Assembly: GCA_020466095.1 (NCBI GenBank)
Contig: CM035807.1
Span: forward strand, 99,826,285-99,890,284
Direction of reading: 5' to 3'
Source: Chlorops oryzae
Lineage: Eukaryota; Arthropoda; Insecta; Diptera; Chloropidae
Length of the DNA stretch: 64,000 bases
Numbering within the stretch: position 1 is the first letter of the stretch; each line of letters starts with the position of its first letter. The notes below the pieces were generated by a model. That model was given only the letters and a program-made list of their open reading frames with translations. It ran no database searches and had not been told where the DNA came from. Positions 1 through 12,698 of this stretch are shown here, piece after piece. A program made the translations under genes and the position numbers.

Positions 1-371
1 GTTCACAGGAAACCTAAACCTAATATATACCTAATCGCACACTCATAGTAGCGTTTTTGTTATTGCAAATGAGTGGAAAAAAACAGTTACATATGTCAGT
101 TTCTTCGTCATACAAATGCACCTAGACTGCATCGGTTGAACTTGCTTTCATATATTTATGTTATTAAAGACGAAACCAAAAAAAGAAGGTCACTGGTAAA
201 CATGATAGCGGCTCTTCATGTTATCGGAAATAAAAAAAAAATCGAATGGATTACTGTCCAGTTCATCTGTCGTTATCGTCCGTACCAGAATAAATTAATT
301 GCATTGAAAACAAAACAAAAAATGGCGACTGTGAAAAAAGGAAAGAAAATTTGATATTTTTATTGTAAAAA
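1..371. other. AT-rich spacer, no gene seen
   Basis: The stretch is AT-rich with short A runs. I see no splice-framed coding sequence or recognisable RNA gene. The open frame at 73-354 has low-complexity lysine-rich content and no family resemblance. Confidence 0.6.
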
Positions 372-604
372 ATAGTTAGGTTAGATTACGTAAAGTTAGG
401 TTAGGTTAGTGTGGCTGCCACCAAAGGTGACACACTTAGGCCTCACATTGACCCGTTGTGATACCACGTATAATGGGAAAACAAAGAAAGAAAAAAAAAA
501 AAAAGAGAAAAATAAGAAGAAAAAGGAAACAGAAAAGACGACACAAACATCCACGACCTTAGCTGCGAGTTTAAACCAGAGCGTTTCGCTTCGTAAGTTG
601 GCAT
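372..604 (-). mobile_element. tRNA-derived SINE, 5'-truncated copy
   Basis: Read on the minus strand, this matches the SINE copy at 48536-48733 over most of its length. The shared landmarks are GCCAACTT.CGAAGCGAAA near the head, a decayed B box, GGTCGTGGATGTTT, a pyrimidine-rich middle, TGGTATCACAACG, and the end GGTGGCAGCCACACTAACCT. The A-box end is missing, so it is 5'-truncated as is usual for retroposed copies. The 3' end runs into a short CTAAC/TTAGG-type pentamer tail (376-408 on plus). That tail looks like the SINE tail and not a telomeric repeat. Confidence 0.75.
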
Positions 605-774
605 AAAATTTTCAAATGAAGTTTTTCAGAGCTGGAGAGAGCCCCTTATGATTTTTTCGTGCTCCAAATTGCTGCCCTGTGACTCCAGAACTTCCAATCC
701 TGTCTTTCTTTTTGTGTTATTTTCGTAAATGCAATTTTTTTTAAATGAAACTTATTCCTTCATGTTCTTGAATG

Positions 775-1462
775 TTCCCCGGGAATTTTTGCCCCAGAAA
801 GGGTCTGGCGGGTTGCGGCATCATGAAAGGAATTTTTAAATTTTGTTGATTTTTCGATAGCTGCCATCTAAAAACACTGTGGAGACCACTTCTTAGATTT
901 TTATTTTGAACGGTCCTTGGCGTATGAGTGATGTGTTTTTGTCCCATATTGCACACATTTGTACTGGATATTAGTACTGGGAGAATATAGGTGCACTTGC
1001 AATATTTTTAATATCACACTGCTGCGCCATCTGATTGAAATATTTTTTTCTTTTAAATGAAAGTAAATACTAACGGGTATTTCTAAAAGCAATTTATAGA
1101 GTGGCGGGAAATTGGGAATACACTGAAAAAAATATTCAAAATTTTCTTTTTAGTTTTGTGAAAAAAATTTTCTCAGTGTAAAAATTAAAAATTTTTTTTT
1201 AGCTTCCCTGTTTTATTATCTAACAGAATCTGCTTAGATCGTCTCTCTATCTCAATTCGTTGTTGAGATAAAAAATTTTGAAAAAAGGCTTATTAAAAGA
1301 GGATTTTCCAGGATATTTCAAGGACCGTTCAAAATAAAAATCTAAAAAGTGGTCTCTACAGTGTTTTTAGATGGCACCTATCGAAAAACCAACAAAATTT
1401 AAAAATTCCTTTCATGATGCCGCATGCCTTTGCTTAACCCACCAGACCCTTTTTCTCCAAAG
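775..1462. mobile_element. Foldback element, about 150-bp inverted arms
   Basis: The left arm (about 780-925) and the right arm (about 1315-1460) are reverse complements with few differences. Landmarks are AGAAAGGGTCTGG, GCGGCATCATGAAAGGAA, ATAGNTGCCATCTAAAAACA and AAATAAAAATCT paired with their complements on the other side. The loop (926-1314) holds a second, smaller hairpin at 1119-1180 whose ends are TACACTGA and TCAGTGTA, a nested insertion. The exact termini and target duplication are unresolved. No transposase frame is present. Confidence 0.75.
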
Positions 1463-2596
1463 AAAATAGAAGGTGTTCTAAACGTCAATTATAGGGCAAA
1501 TGTGATGGCCTCTGCTTAAAAATATTCGAAACTCTTAATCCCTTTATATTTCCTTCACAGTGTGTTGAGAATGGGAGACATTTTTTCAAATCCGTAAGGG
1601 AAAAATTACCCATCTGTCACGATCGAATCGAATCGGTTTTTCAAAAATATATTGCAAACTCTTTCCGCTGCCATTCTCTGATCGAAACCACTCCCTTCGT
1701 CCGATGTTGAATTTGGTATATCTTGATTTTCCACAGCTGGGAATCTTTTTGGAACCCAAAGTTTTACTAAAATAAAATATGTTTTGTGTGAAAAAACTTC
1801 ACCTACATAGATATGTCTTGGGTTTTAATAAAAGCTTTCCCAAGTAACTCACAAGATCAAAGTATTTCCAAATATACATATGTGTCTTAAAAATGATAAA
1901 TAAAATGTATTGAAAATCCAAATCCAGTTCATTGAATTATTTTCAGTGCTGAATAAGAAGCTCAAAGTTCTTACTGAAAAAAGCAATGAATTAACAATTC
2001 TCATTGCTTCTTATACAGTGGTCTATTTTAAAAATTAAAAACTATAAATAATATGATGAGAATCACAAACCGAAGTATCAATTTTAAGAATGAAATGCAG
2101 ATTTTCCACATAAATTCATTTTTCAACTCAAATTCTATACTAAAGATAAAATTGTCAAAATGTGTGAAAGAAAACTTCACCTACATAGATAATTTATTGG
2201 GTTTAATAAAAGTTTACGCTACTCCCGTATTTGTTGACGAATCACATTGATTGTGTTCTTTGGACCAAAAAGATAACACAACAAATATAATACGACTTCA
2301 ATTACAGTTTTGTTCTTTTTTTTTTTCTTGGAGGCTTCTGCCTAATTACTTATCAGAGCATACGTACTTATCCAAAATAACTAGAAAACGCTATTTATAA
2401 ATCCTCAAGCTTTAACAATCGAAAAGACGATTAAGGTTTCTAATATACGATACTAGGATAAAAAAAAACTTACAACAAAAAATGATGTTACAAATATTTG
2501 TAAATGTGAATGTGTGAATTGGAGCACTAACTCCAATGTTTTAATGTGCGTACAATAATTTTTGGGACTTAGGTTTCAGTTCATGTAACGTGCAAT
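1463..2596. other. FASN 3' flank and spacer
   Basis: This is AT-rich sequence downstream of the FASN stop codon. On the minus strand a possible ATTAAA poly(A) signal lies at 2540-2545, about 55 bases after the stop. Two direct copies of a roughly 55-bp segment containing AACTTCACCTACATAGATA lie at about 1775-1840 and 2157-2212. No gene is seen. Confidence 0.5.
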
Positions 2597-5500
2597 TTAA
2601 ACAATTAGTCGTTTCAAAATAGTTTCAATGGCTTTCAATGATTTCTCTTCTTGGAGGAATGTCCTGTGGTTTCCTTCAACTGTGAAAACTTCAACTTTTT
2701 TGTTACAGACCTTAAAAAAAAAAAAACAGATTTAAATATTTCATTTTTAATTAACTTTTCATCGATCGGGAAAATGTGACTACTCACTTCTTTCAGGCCG
2801 TAGTCTTCTTCTAACTTAGCATAGTTCTCTGTCGGCTTGACTAGCGTCACAGCACAATCGAGTTTATTTGTTGGTTGATACTTGTCCGCTGCTACAAGTT
2901 TTTTGTAGAATGCCGTTGCCGCTTGAACAATCTATTATGAGTAAAAAAAAAAAACCCCCGTCAAATTAATGAAAATTCTATAATATTATGGAATTGAGAA
3001 TAGCTTACCAAATTAATTGGCTGGTTAATTTCGGCAGCGATGACTTCTGCGCATTTTTCCACTTTTCCTTGCCATGTGGGAATCGCCATTAGTAAACGAG
3101 CCACCTGAGGGATAAATTTAACATAAGTAGTACTTGTCATTTCTGATTCCGTTTTGAAAAATGCATGCATGTATGTAAATAGAAGAATTTTATACTTACA
3201 CCACCGTAATCAACATTTGCGCACACCATTCCAAAGTAGGCCAAACCGTACGCTTCGTTTTGATTGATATCGTCGGATGTGTTGTGGCGTTGTTTGAAGC
3301 TTTGCGTATACCAATTCACGTACTTGGGTGCACCATCCAGCATCACCAGCTCTCCCTTCTCCTTGTTCTTCTCCAATTGAGCGACCATAACGAACGCGAT
3401 CGCAGCACCAAATGAATACCCTGCAATAGCGTACGGCCCCTTCGGCTGTACGTTCCGAACTTGCTTCAGATAGAACTCTGCTAAGGCATCTAAACTGTCA
3501 AGAGGAGCATCTGCAGTACATTGTAGACCATAAACGGGGCAATCTAATCGTTCGGCCAAATGTTGAAGAGCTGCGGCGAAACCTTCGATGGGTGATACGA
3601 AGAAAATGGGTCGCTTTTTGCTTGTACTGGACGCTGCTGACTTCAGCGGCACAATTAGCTTCTGTTGGCATCAATTCTTTAGCGAAAACAACTTGGGTTC
3701 CATCGCCGAACGGGCTGGGCGTATTGCGTGCCGGTGAGGTTGGGTCTACATTCGCAGCTGCACTCTCACTAGTAGCTGCACCACCACTTAGCTGCTTCAA
3801 AGCACCGAACGTCAACTGACGTATCTCCTGTGCAGACATTACAATATCAAAGTTTCGTTCCAGCGTCTGCTTGATTTCCGCACTCATCAGTGAATCCATG
3901 CCAAGGTCCGCAAGTGTTGCTGCATCTTGTACGTTTTTGGTGTCACGCAAGCCAAGGATATTGGCTACGCATGCGATAAGACTTACGCCGCCCGACTGAT
4001 CAGCCTTACGTTTTTCACCAACCACCATTGAAGCCAAAACTGGATGTGGCTGCTGAAGGAAAAGATCGACTGTTTGTAGGCAAGACACCATTCGTTGAGG
4101 CATGGTGCCACCAATAACTGTGTCGTTGTCACCAAGATTTTCAATTACCAAACCAGTATCACCGATTGCTCCCCATTGAATGGCTGTGCCTGGGAACCCA
4201 CTAGCTTGACGCTGCTCACAGATCCGTTCCATTGCTGAATTGGCAAGACCGTAATTAGTTTGGCCAATGTTTCCACGTCCACACGACACGCTGGAGAAAC
4301 ACACGAAGTAATCCAATTCGGGACATAATTCTCTTGAGTATTGATCCAGATATTTTGTTCCTGTCACTTTGGCATCGCATACTGTCTTGAAGTCTTTCTC
4401 CGTTTGATCCTCTATCAGGGCATCCCGCAGTACAGCTGCCAGATTGAATATGCCGCCGACTATAGCAACGTCATTAGCTGCCGTCAATAGTTTTCTGCAC
4501 CCCTCGGGAGTTGTTACATCATTCTTGTCGATTACAACTTTTACGCCACGTTCCTCCCAACGACGAACCATTAGAGCTTGATAGCCAGTTTTGATGCCAG
4601 AGCGTGAACTTAGCACAACAAATCGTGCTCCACGTGTCACTAACCAATTTGTCAGCTCCAAGCCAAATCCACCCAAGCCTCCAACAAGAATGAAACTCTT
4701 TTCCGGATGCATATAAGTACGGGGAATTGCATTCATGAGACGCTGAGCTGGATGCACGGTCGTACGACCGTCCTCTTCATCTCTGACTTTAATGACGACT
4801 TTTCCAATATGTTTTCCCGATGCCATGAAACGGAAAGCTTGCTCAATTTGTTTATCATTATAAACCGATGTTGGCAACGGACGGACCGCGCCGCTCTTGA
4901 TTCCTTCCGCTACCAAGGCAACAACACGATCTTGCATCGATTCCTCTCCTTCCATAACACTGTCGAGCAAGATTCCGTGGAACGAAGTGTTCTTCAAAAA
5001 GACTGACATTCCGAGCGGACTGTTGTTGCTTAAATCGAACTTTCCGATTTCCAAAAATCGTCCATTTAATCCCAAGCATCGAACGGATGCCTGTAGTTTT
5101 TCTTCAGCAAGCGAGTTCAAGACCAAGTCAACACCACGTCCTTGCGTCTCCCTCATAATTAATTGTTCAAACGATGTGTCACGCGAGTTTCCAATGTGTC
5201 TTTCTTGCAGCTTAGGGAAACGCTGGAGTAGAAAATCGCGTTTCTCCTTGCTGCCAACTGTGGTAAAAACTGTCAAACCATGATGTAGAGCAACGGAAAT
5301 TGCTGCCTGACCAACGCCACCAGAGCCTGCGTGAATAAGGATTTTTTCACCCTTTTGCATTTGACCGCGAACGACTAGCGCGTAATAAACGGTCGCATAA
5401 ACACAAGGAACCGTTGAGGCGTCTTCCATTGACCAACTCTCTGGAATTTGCCACATCATTCGCTTGCTGGCCATACAAGTTGTAGCCATGGACTTTGCTG

Positions 5501-8500
5501 GAACCATAGCCATGATTCTACGGCCACTGGAATCGCGTCCCGCGAACTCCAATCCAAGAACGCAGTCCTGCTGCGCTAAGTCACCAGGAAGAGCATCAGC
5601 ATTCAGTTTACCAGTGGATAGCATAACGTCACGGAAATTCACTGGCGCATAGTAGACGGTGCACATCTCCAGGTCATTGTTATTCGATACTGGAGGACCT
5701 TCGATCCATTTCAGTGATCCTAAATCTCCCTTGACCAATGCATTCACATAGGCATGTTCTACTTGAAGCGTAGCAACGTCGGTTTCGAGCTTAAGATGTC
5801 TGAAGGTTCCCCACATGCCATTCTTGTACACTTGGGTAACGAGATCTTTTTCAAGCTGTTTCCGATACAGATTCGAGTTCATCGAAAACTTTTCAGCCTT
5901 GGCATCTTGGATAAATACGAGACGTGCATTTTTTCCGCCATTTTCGTTCTTTATGCAATTCATAAAGCCAACGGCGCCGAAGAGCTCCTCACCTTGGCAG
6001 ACAATCAGAATATAATCCGAGTCGGATTTTGCAGATTGTGCCAACGCGTTCTTTAATTCTTCCAGCCAGTTAAAGTTCTTCTCGGTTACGTTTACAACCG
6101 TATAATTTCGCTCACCCAAGTTGATAGCTCGTCTTGCTGTCACCAAAACTCGAGTGCTGGCGCAATTCTGTTCTTGTACAACGATATAACCATATTTGGC
6201 TAACATAACTGCACCTGTCTGTGCGTACGAATTGATGTTCTCCTCGATAATTAGGAATCCATTTTCTTTGATTGTTGCAATGCTGTGCTGTAAAGTAGCG
6301 GTGTCCGGTCGAGAAAGAATATCCGTGCCAAACAAGAAGTGACAATTCTGCTCAACGGGACCCTCCATGATGCTCTTGGAAATGACACGCACACCGGATT
6401 CGCCCATAGCAGCAGCGATAGTCTCTTCGTTGTTATTGGATGCAATCACGGCAATATCAGCAGTCAGAATTGGCTGACCTTCGATGATGTTCAGAATTTT
6501 ATCAGCCATTAGTGTATCTGGATTGCGACCGTTCGCCAATTCGACACCCTTCAGCTTCAGGGCACCAGCAGAATTCTCAATCACCAAATGCAGTGCAGCT
6601 GTTATAGCATGAAGCCGCGACTTTTCCGAATTTTCATGCAATTCGCTGTTATTTATTTGGGGGACAAAAGTGTAGCGTTCCAGAGTTGGTGGATTTTGAC
6701 CACCAGGCCGTTTTTGCGCCAAAGATGCCTTTAAGCCACGCAATTCAACGCCTCCGCTCTTGATGACATTTATGTCACTGTACCAATAGACTGGAACGCC
6801 AACTTCTTCTTGGTCTGCGGGTAACATTTCTGAAACTAGTTCCAGCTGCTTCGCGGGATTAATAACGGCTTTTTCGATACGAGTTGGCAAGTAGAGATCT
6901 CGTAAATTCTTGCTCAAAATGCTAAACTGTAACATTGTATCCATGAAACTTATCCAATTGCCGCGCCATTGTAATCTGCCGGCGGTCGAAGTGGTATCCG
7001 ACTCGATTATACCACGGAATATACCCGCATAGTCATAGCCACGTAGACGTAGTTCCTTGTATACGTCGTTCGTTGACAATTCCATTGCAACTTTGTTCTT
7101 TGGCAGCGGTTCAAGCGGAAGTTCTTCGGCCTCAACGTTCGAAGGCACATAAATGCGCCCAGAGACGGCCAAGCTGCCGGCTTCACAAATTTCAAAAGCC
7201 CCGGATCCATCGAAAAAGTTTAATCCGAATTTCACAACGCTGTCCTTATTTAGAATCGTTGCACGATGTAGAACAATGTTTTCCATGACGACGGGACATT
7301 TTAGCATTTCGCTGCCACGCATTTTAGCGAAAGTCATCCAAGCAAGCGTCATATAGCCAGTGGCCGGGAAAAGTATACGTCCATCGATTGTATGGCCAGC
7401 CAAGAAAGCATCATCCTCCTTCGAGAGATCAATTTCGATTACTGTTTCGCCAGAAGCTTGATTCGGCGCCATACTTTGGTACCAGCCACTTTTGCGAATG
7501 ATCCCATCCAATCTTGGAGTTCAACATGGGCGTGCCACGGCCGACAGGATAGCTCACGGGACGCATCAATTTTAAAACTTGCGGCTGTGCTCCGGCTGCA
7601 TACAGTTTTCCTACATTCGTTAGGAAAAACTCAATGTTGTTCTCGTGGCCACGCTTCACTAAGCTAAGATGTGAAGCGTCTGGTCCAACTGCGCGCTTCA
7701 AAATTGCTTGAAGAAGTCCTGTCGGAGCGACTTCAATGCAGATCGCATTTTGAGGAATATGCTGCAGTGCTTCATAAAAGAGAACGGGAGAGAGCAGATT
7801 GTTAACATGATACGCTGCTGATGATTGTTTCGCAACTTGAGAGTTCCAAGCATTTTCGGGTATGCTAGTACTGAGCCAACGTGTTGAACGGTTTTTGGCA
7901 TTTGGAATGATTTTTTCCAAGCTTTTACGCAATTTCGGTCCAGCATCAGCGATATATTTACTGTGGAACGCGTATCCAGATGATTTTACTGCCTTAGCGA
8001 AAATGCCTTCAGCGCTTAGCATCTCAACCAATGCATCAATAGAAGATTCCGGGCCAGATATCGTGCAATTATCAACGCTATTATGGCAGACCGGGAAGCA
8101 GTCTGCTGGCACACGCTTATGCGCCTCCTCCCAACTAAGTCCAATTGCAGCCATTTTACCTTTGGGCAATTGAGTGTCTTGAATGCTTTTACCTCTCCAA
8201 TATGCGGCCAGAACCGTTTGTTCAGCTGTGAAGCAGCCATCTGCATACGCACAACCCAGCTCACCGACCGAGTGACCAATTATTCCATCGGGTTTGATGT
8301 TTAGCGATGTCAATAGATCGGTAAGAGCCACTTGCATTGCCGCTATGGAAATGAACGAATTCAATATGTTCTCAAAGCATTTCTCTGTGGAATGCGTTAA
8401 GACGTCTATCAGGTCAACACCTTCCGAACGTAAAGCCTCTGCGCATCGATGTATCGATTGATTAAAAACATCAAAATGCATCAAGTCCTTAGCCATACTG

Positions 8501-10172
8501 GCCCATTGACTTCCCATGCCAGAATAAATATACCAGATTGGGCGTTTCTCTTCAGAGTATTCTAAAACTTCGCGCTGCAAGGCTCCCTTGGAATTCATAA
8601 CGCAGTAGCCGCGGAAATAGTGCAACGGAATCGGACGGGAATGAATATCGTTTATGAGTGTCAGGTATTCATCGTCGTCGTGGTGGTCCTTGGCATTTTC
8701 GAGTAGATCTTGAACTGCATCGAAAGTCCGACCTGAGCACACAACTAGTTTCGGTGGACCATCACGTGGAGTTATAGTTTTTGGCTTCGGATTAGACTTG
8801 AGAATAACATGGGCATTGGCACCGCCGAAACCAAATGAATTTAGGCCAACAATTCCGCCATTCCATGGCAGGTTTTTATCTACCACCTTTAAACGTCCGT
8901 CTAGCAGACCATATAGATCTGGATTCGGTGTTTTATAATGCAAATTGGCTGGAATACTACCCTCTTCCATGGCAATTAAGATTTTTGCAATCGAGCAGAC
9001 TCCCGATGCGGGTTCCGAATGGCCCATGTTCGATTTTACTGAACCGATGAGTAATGGAGTCTTTCGATTTTTGCAGAAAAAGTCCGTTATAGAATTCACC
9101 TCCTGAGGATCACCTACTTTTGTTCCAGTGCCATGCGCTTCCACATAGACGACTTCATTGGGATCTAGTTTAATTTCCTCATAAGTTTCACGGATCAAAC
9201 GATTTTGCATGCGTCCATCTGGGTACGTAATGCCTTGCTCTTTATAGCCATCCGTATTGGTGCGAACATTCAAAACAGTGGCATAGACTCGCTTTGCACA
9301 TGCAGTACGCTGAAGAAATATGCAGACACAACCATCCGAACGGACATATCCGTTTCCGGTCTCATCGAAAGCCTTGCACGTACCGTCCGGACTTAACATG
9401 TTAAGCCGCTTGAACTGCAGCGACATTGTAGGCTTCAATATAACACCTACTCCAGCAACTAACGCGTTGTCGCATTTCCCGGCGCGCATATCTGAGAAGG
9501 CTTGTTCCATGGCATACAGAGAGCTCGAACATGCTGTATCCACGCTGTAGCTGGGCCCTTTGAAGTCAAATGTGTATGATATTCTATTGGCAAACATAGC
9601 ACGGGCACATCCTGTTAAGCCGTAGCCATTTACGCGATCAGGATCGATGGTCCAGTGTTGTTCGGCTTCTGAATTGGAAACACCCATGTATACGCCAGTG
9701 CGAGAGCCACGTAAATCCATGGGATTGATGCCAGCATCAATAATAGCTTCATGGGTGCACTCAAGCAACATGCGCATCTGAGGATCCATGCACTCGGCTT
9801 GCTTTTGGTGAACACTGAAAAACTGTTGATCGAAATGCTCTAGATCCTCATCTTTTATTTTTCCAATGCGCTCGGGTAAGCCATAAAGACCTATGCGAAT
9901 GAAATCAAGTTTTTAAAACATAAATTCAATCCTACAAAATCATGAGAGATATTACCTCTTTCCCAACGCCTGGGATCATCATTAACCATGTCGACACCAT
10001 CGAAGAGATTCTTTTTGAATTCTTCAATGTTGGAACTTTCTGGAAGTCTGCCCGAGAATCCACTTATTGCAATGTCGTCGTTTATAGCCGAACGATGAGC
10101 GAAGTGCTCCCCTCGGTCCATGGGGACGCTTCGATCATTTTCAATGACATCCTCAGCGAAACGGGCCGGCAT
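2597..10172 (-). CDS. FASN: Fatty acid synthase (multi-exon, two frameshifts)
   Basis: Cytosolic type I fatty acid synthase, making palmitate from acetyl- and malonyl-CoA with NADPH. Coding exons are 10172-9956, 9890-3202, 3142-3009, 2931-2788 and 2710-2597. The start is MPARFAEDV, with an in-frame stop upstream. After discounting one extra base near 7455 and one near 3645, the exons sum to 2432 codons (2431 aa, normal for insects). KS has C193 (DTACSSSL), H325 (EAHGTGT) and H363. MAT has S613 (GHSVG). DH has H905 (HTIDGRILFP) and D1056. ER has a nucleotide loop near 1592 (HAGSGGVG). KR has GGLGGFG near 1808 and Y1952. ACP has S2072 (LGMDSLM). TE has S2231 (GYSFG) and H2409 (GNHRT). All catalytic residues are intact, so assembly errors are likelier than a pseudogene. 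Which insect FASN paralogue this is cannot be told. The exon-2 donor that keeps frame is GTGTAA at 3201. The stronger GTAAGT two bases on would break the frame. Confidence 0.96.
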
Positions 10173-10414
10173 CTTTATATCGCCTGTTTGTTCTTCTTCT
10201 TCTTTACGGAATCTTCGTTCTTAGTTATCTCCTCGGAGTCGACACAGTCCTGCTGCTTTTCAGCTACTGTTAAATGATTTTTGTTTCTTCTCTTTTTACG
10301 TCGGTTTGAACGGTGATTTTTTCCGTTCTTTTGGCTTGACGTCGGCGTATTCTGAAGGGCGACAGGTTGCTTCGAATCGATTTTCTCTTCGGCTTTAAAC
10401 ACTTTGGCCGAACT
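10173..10414 (-). promoter_or_regulatory. FASN 5'UTR segment with 3' splice site
   Basis: A good acceptor (T-rich tract then TTTTTAG) places a 3' splice site at about 10415, so the FASN start codon is in the second or later exon. The 242 leader bases contain a 76-codon open frame rich in lysine and arginine with no ATG. It ends at 10175, just before the FASN ATG and in a different frame. I treat it as leader and not as coding sequence. The upstream exon is not certain. Confidence 0.55.
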
Positions 10415-12596
10415 AAAAATACAACAAAAAAAAAAAAAAAAATCAAAATAAATAAATAAGAATTAAAATCTCATTTTTGATAGAAGATTTGAAATACATA
10501 ATTATATTTTCCGCCTTGATATATGCAATAACCTACATGTCGTAAAAAGAGAGTTTATTAATGCTTTTACGTTCTCTTTGGTTAAAGCTTTTAAAGAGAG
10601 CTTGAACTATTTGCCGGCTTTGAGACACACAACACAAACACAAGCGCAATATCTGCAATGCTTCTGCTGTGTGAACGCAAGATGAAAGTATAGAAACCTA
10701 AAATCAGGTGATTTTTTCTTACTCAGTTTACTTTTTTCTTCGCTCTTGTGCTTGTATGGATATTATGTATTAAGTATTAGTTGGTGTTCTCTCGCGCGCG
10801 CAGCAGCTACTAGCAATTAATTTTTAGCAATGCATCTGCCACTTAATAATACGCCTTGAGACGTACTTAGTAGTTCCGAATTGTGAAAGATGCGGACTTA
10901 TAATTCCATTGCCTTCTTTGTTTTGTGTGCACATTGACAACGTGTTACTTTCAGTCACCATTGGCGACACATACATACATACATACATGCATAAAAGTTT
11001 TTTTTCACTAACACGCTATGGCAGAAAAATCGTATGATTCTCTGGTGACGCTTTTACCACCGCAAAACAAAAACGTTGCAAAAAAAAAAAACAAAAACAA
11101 AACTGAAGCGAAGCGAAGAAAGCAAGCCGACAGAAAAGACGATTGAAGATGAATGTAGTAATTTGATGTGAGGTTGGAACGCAAAGAAATTGGTGAAATG
11201 AAATTATTCAGGTTATCCCAAATGAGTTTTCTGGATTGTTATAAAATATCTATCGATTTAAGGTATGTATTTAATTAGATAAGAAATAGAAAAAGACGCG
11301 TGGTTGCTATTGGTTACTCATGCTCGCATGAGCGCTCGAAAGCGTCTCGTATGATTTTGTTGATAGTACACTAATAATTTGCGAGTTTTGTATACCTACT
11401 TACATACGTACGAACAAACAAACATATGTACATTTGGTATACTGATGTATTCATGCCTTAAGTGTGTATGTACGAATGTATGTTCGAGTCAGTTTGTACA
11501 CTTGGTGAGATAGAGCTAATGTGGCGTGATTTTCAAGTTCAATGGAACAACGCTTGCAGTAAATTCGAATTGGCAGAGGGCATAAGAAAGTGGAAGAGAT
11601 CGAATGACTGTATTGATTGATTGATGCTGTAGTTAATATAAAAAAAAATATTGCTTTCTTTATTTCTGTCACTTTCTTTTCGAGCGTCATTAGTTTTAAA
11701 GCTCTCAACGGAAAAAACATTTTGTTTATCTTGCAAATATACATATATTTGGCCTTCTGAATATTATTATTACTCTTATTATTATTTCGCCCATGTAATT
11801 ATTTTGGAAAAAAACATTAAATTTCAAGACATTACAATGTTTTGAACTTTTGGGTTAACTGACGTGTGGTCTAACAGACGTCTCATTTCTAAACTGATTT
11901 CTCTCTCGAAATTCTGAACTGACCTTATTTCTTATGAGAGCAAAAAGTTTTCAAGCCAAAAAAAAGATGAACATTTGAAATAAAAGGCGTTGTTTTTAAG
12001 AGAGCACAAGGATGGTAGCTTCGGATTTTACAAACGAACGGAAAATGTTCTGTTTTGCGGCGTCTGTCAAACTACGACGTCAGCTGCAGAGGGTTTAAGA
12101 TGATTTAACCAAACCGGATTCTAATAATACTTATAAAAAACATACATATATAGGTACATATTTATTACCAAAAAAATCCAAACACTGTTGTCCAATTTTT
12201 TTAGGAAAACACAACTTTGATATGGTCGTATTCCGGCATAAAATTCAATAAAACACAACAAACACATAGAATTTTCAATTTAAGTTCCCTGAAATTGAGT
12301 TCTAAATAGAAGCTTTTGTCAAAAAATTGTTTGCATATTAACTAAGAGAATATTGCGTCAGTTTCCGAGTATTAAATATACATAACTATCAGAGACGGTC
12401 GCTTTGCACTAAATACTTAATAAGTGCACTGAGAAAAAAGAATTTCTTAAATTGGGTATAAATGGATTAACTTCTTATGCATAAGAAATTTAAAACGCTT
12501 TTCACTTGGGCATCTGAAGAATTCACTTTTGTAATTAATCTACAAAATTGATGCCTTTTACCCCAGTGTATTGCATATTAAATTTCCATTGAATAA
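10415..12596. other. FASN upstream intron/intergenic region
   Basis: AT-rich DNA with an ACAT microsatellite near 10970-10990, an AG-rich stretch near 11100 and scattered A/T runs. It probably contains the FASN 5' intron. No exon, RNA gene or complete mobile element could be supported. Confidence 0.45.
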
Positions 12597-12698
12597 AGCC
12601 GGTATCCCACACTACCAGCGCAATGCAACGAAATTGTTGAAATTTGTGCCGATTTGGCTGGATTGTACTTTTTGCGCAGATAGTGGAATCCCAGCTTA
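12597..12698. mobile_element. Short hairpin MITE, GGGAT(T/C)CCAC type
   Basis: The left end (AAGCCGGTATCCCACACTAC) pairs with the right end, whose reverse complement is AAGCTGGGATTCCACTATCT. The ends and the internal GTTGAAATTTGTGCCGAT resemble the longer element at 37580-37812, on opposite strands. It has no coding capacity. Confidence 0.6.

Noticed and set aside
376..408. TTAGG telomere-like repeats
   Set aside because: Only a few irregular units, and they sit exactly at the 3' end of the SINE copy. Flies also lack TTAGG telomeres.
3592..9550. Many open frames of 60-130 codons on plus inside FASN, and extra minus frames
   Set aside because: They are shadows of the FASN coding strand in other frames, with no splice support or family motifs.
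7429..9789. Two or three separate genes in place of one FASN
   Set aside because: The breaks fall within continuous FAS homology and removing one base at each gives an exact 2432-codon frame, so a single gene is the better model.
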